Part shown: piece by piece, positions 62,390 through 64,000 of the stretch
Layout: every line of letters begins with the position of its first letter
Position numbering within the stretch: position 1 is the stretch's first letter
DNA from: Paenibacillus oryzisoli
Lineage (GTDB): Bacteria > Bacillota > Bacilli > Paenibacillales > NBRC-103111
Assembly: GCF_001653565.1 (NCBI RefSeq)
Contig: NZ_LYPB01000050.1
Span: forward strand, 372,001-436,000
DNA: 64,000 bases
Direction: 5' to 3'
The notes under the pieces: model-generated
What the model was told of the DNA's origin: nothing
The model's input: the letters and a program-made list of their open reading frames with translations, nothing else
Databases searched by the model: none
Program-made: the position numbers and the translations under genes

Positions 62390-62495
62390 GTGTATTGTGT
62401 ATTGTGTATTGTGTGTTCTGTGTTCTGTGTTCTGTGTTCTGTGTTCTGTGTTCTGTGTTCTGTGTTCTGTGTTCTGTGTTCTGTGTTCTGTGTTC
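62390..62495. repeat. Heptanucleotide microsatellite (TGTGTTC)n
   Basis: Twelve perfect copies of TGTGTTC (62412-62495) preceded by about three TGTGTAT variants. On the minus strand it lies within 150 bases upstream of the nagZ start, in the 400-base gap 62351-62750. Confidence 0.95.
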
Positions 62496-62566
62496 TGTTT
62501 ACGTGTTATGTGTTGTGCATGTAGCACCTGCGTACGCGATGTGCATCCTACTTTTCTACGTATTAT

Positions 62567-62715
62567 GCCTGTCTTGCCTGTGCCTGCGCTGTGTGTCTTG
62601 CCTGTCTTGCCTGTGTCTGCGCTGTGTGTCTTGCCTGTCTTGCCTGTCTTGCCTGTGTCTGCGCTGCCTGTCTTGCCTGTCTTTCCTGTGTCCGCACTTT
62701 GTGTCTTGCCTATCG
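62567..62715. repeat. Compound repeat (TGCCTGTCT / CTGTGTCTGCGCTG)
   Basis: Interleaved units TTGCCTGTCT and GCCTGTGTCTGCGCTGTGTGTC repeat with a higher-order period of roughly 40-50 bases. It fills most of the rest of the nagZ-murK gap; no gene is supported there. Confidence 0.85.
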
Positions 62716-62750
62716 TATCCCTGCATGCGTATATCTCTATCTACCTGCCA

Positions 62751-63662
62751 CTACAAACGATTAAACGCCATAAGAGCGGCACCGCTAGCAGCATCTCTCT
62801 TCGGTGTTATGCAGGTCATGGCTGGATAACGTTCTTTCAGCAACGCAACAAACGTTGTTTGTATGAAGCTATTCTTCAGCAGCGCGCTTCCTGCCATAGC
62901 AAGAACACCGTCCTGCATGGACAGTTTTTCAGCTACAGGTAGGGCTAGTTCGAGCAGCGAGCGTGCACTTTTGTCGGCAATGGCCAGTGCTGCTTCGTCC
63001 CCAAGCTCACACGCCCTTGATAAAATAGGCGCCAATGCTGCGATATCCTTCTTATTCGTCTGTTTGTCATAGACAAACCGGATAATTTGTTCAATCGATG
63101 TCATGCCTAATTGCTCAAACACCATTCCCGCAACGACAGTCGCAGGCAACCGCCCATCATGAGCCCGCACGACGGCAGACAACAGATCTCTTCCAATACT
63201 GTAACCACTGCCCTCATCATCAATGAGATAGCCGTAGCCGCCAGCGCGATGCGTGGCACCCTCTTCATTTTTGCCATAACAAATCGAACCTGTTCCTGCA
63301 ATCAAAATAATCCCCAGTTCCCGGTTATGCGCGCCGCAGAGTGCCGTATCTTGGTCACCGGTTATGAACAGCGGTCCCTCATAGCCGCTTGCGCGTACAC
63401 TCGCTTCCAAACGCTCCGAGACCGTTGGATTGCTAACGCCAGCAGCCCCGATGCATACTTGCGCGCAATGATGAAGTCCATCGCATACGCGATCAATCGT
63501 CCGGAAGATCTCCGCCAGACTGGCCCCAACACTCGCCTCGTCCTGCCCATTATAATTAATAGCCCCTGATGTAAACGTGTGAACCTCATTACCGCTATCA
63601 TCGACGATGGTAACTGCGGTCTTCGTGCCTCCGCCATCAAGTCCCACTGCATATCGCTTCAT
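62751..63662 (-). CDS. MurNAc/GlcNAc kinase, BadF-family (MurK-like)
   Basis: 303 residues; AGGAGGTGA lies upstream of the ATG. ASKHA kinase: VGLDGGGTKTAV (phosphate-1), LIAGTGSICYG (phosphate-2), GGYGYLIDDEGSGYSIGRD, and MAGSALLKN (adenosine). The GYLIDDEGSGYSIGR segment is typical of GlcNAc/MurNAc kinases of the MurK/NagK group. In this set it would phosphorylate sugars freed by NamZ and NagZ. It starts 35 bases after the namZ stop. Confidence 0.88.
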   Translation of the reverse strand: MKRYAVGLDGGGTKTAVTIVDDSGNEVHTFTSGAINYNGQDEASVGASLAEIFRTIDRVCDGLHHCAQVCIGAAGVSNPTVSERLEASVRASGYEGPLFITGDQDTALCGAHNRELGIILIAGTGSICYGKNEEGATHRAGGYGYLIDDEGSGYSIGRDLLSAVVRAHDGRLPATVVAGMVFEQLGMTSIEQIIRFVYDKQTNKKDIAALAPILSRACELGDEAALAIADKSARSLLELALPVAEKLSMQDGVLAMAGSALLKNSFIQTTFVALLKERYPAMTCITPKRDAASGAALMAFNRL

Positions 63663-63697
63663 CTATGAACGTCACCTCCTCATACCTCTAATTCCCT

Positions 63698-64000
63698 CTA
63701 GTACAGATGGTATTGTTGCTTTCTTCGAGCAAATTCATTGCTCTCCTCACGGAATTGTTCTAGCAGGGCTGGAACGTTAACCTCAGCCTCACGATAATAG
63801 CTTCCGCCGCCAAGCAAATCAATAAACGGTCTTGAGCCCTCTCTCAAGGGGGGCAAGAATGAAAATTGCTCATATTTGTTACGAATCGTATACATCAGTG
63901 TAACGCCAATATCGATTGGCCGAACCGCACGGCTGTCGAGCACATGAATTTGCACGCCTGCGCATTGTTCTCCCTGAAATTTGGAAAATGACGGCTTAAA
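63698..64000 (-). CDS. namZ: Exo-beta-N-acetylmuramidase NamZ (DUF1343), C-terminal part
   Basis: The frame is open to the right window edge and ends at 63698; about 100 C-terminal residues are visible. FQGEQCAGVQIHVLDSRAV, PIDIGVTLMYTIRNKY and the closing FARRKQQYHLY match the end of DUF1343/YbbC (NamZ), which cleaves MurNAc from the non-reducing end of wall fragments. In Bacillus it is encoded with AmiE and NagZ, as here. Confidence 0.88.
   Translation of the reverse strand, partial: FKPSFSKFQGEQCAGVQIHVLDSRAVRPIDIGVTLMYTIRNKYEQFSFLPPLREGSRPFIDLLGGGSYYREAEVNVPALLEQFREESNEFARRKQQYHLY

Noticed and set aside
62377-62942. Plus-strand Cys/Val/Leu-rich reading frames across the microsatellite
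   Set aside because: They are translations of simple repeats (CVLCSVF and VLPVLPVSA patterns), lack ribosome sites and overlap the minus-strand kinase gene.

Overview
The window looks like chromosome of a Paenibacillus-type bacterium (Bacillota, Bacillales). The evidence is strong GGAGG-type ribosome binding sites, frequent GTG and TTG starts, a TPP riboswitch of the Bacillus tenI-thiO-thiS-thiG type, an SdpR/SdpI pair, carbohydrate ABC permeases without their own ATPase, and a Bacillus-like NamZ/NagZ/AmiE muropeptide set. I see no rRNA, tRNA, insertion sequence, prophage or CRISPR array.

Layout. 1-6 kb: a truncated ABC-F ATPase, a sugar-phosphate isomerase divergent from an AraC regulator, an MmcQ/YjbR protein, and an M29 aminopeptidase behind its winged-helix regulator. 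6-11.3 kb: a thiamin operon on the minus strand (tenI, thiO, thiS, thiG, gap, thiD, thiE) led by a TPP riboswitch and an intrinsic terminator. 11.4-24 kb: hflK-hflC, a BASS transporter, sdpR-sdpI, an MFS exporter, a large surface protein, an acetyltransferase, LtrA, a BadF-type kinase, and an orphan GHKL ATPase followed by a frameshifted gene remnant. 24-30.5 kb: a cluster of two CUT1 permeases, an HlyD-type adaptor, a solute-binding lipoprotein and a secreted Ig-like repeat protein. 30.6-34 kb: small accessory genes.

34-52.6 kb is the most unusual part. It holds a DUF4157 (eCIS-core) protein with nine 22-residue repeats, a 749-residue repeat and hydrophobic-helix protein with a related N-terminal motif, a small possible chaperone, a PP2C/STAS/HATPase partner-switching module, a 1019-residue nucleotide-transporter-like + HEAT + cNMP-domain protein, a membrane protein with a degenerate class III cyclase domain, a TolC-like + copper-amine-oxidase-type fusion, and, divergently, a DUF4280 PAAR-like protein with a MORN-repeat membrane protein. 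I infer one envelope-associated secretion or effector system under partner-switch control. No contractile sheath or baseplate genes lie in the window, so this is a hypothesis.

53-64 kb: a NarL-type two-component system, two membrane/TPR proteins, and a peptidoglycan-recycling set (anmK, amiE-like, nagZ, murK-like, namZ cut by the window end).

Gene-free stretches are largely filled by at least two families of dispersed, palindrome-rich intergenic repeats (three copies of family A, two of family B) and by microsatellites, notably a (TGTGTTC)12 tract upstream of nagZ.
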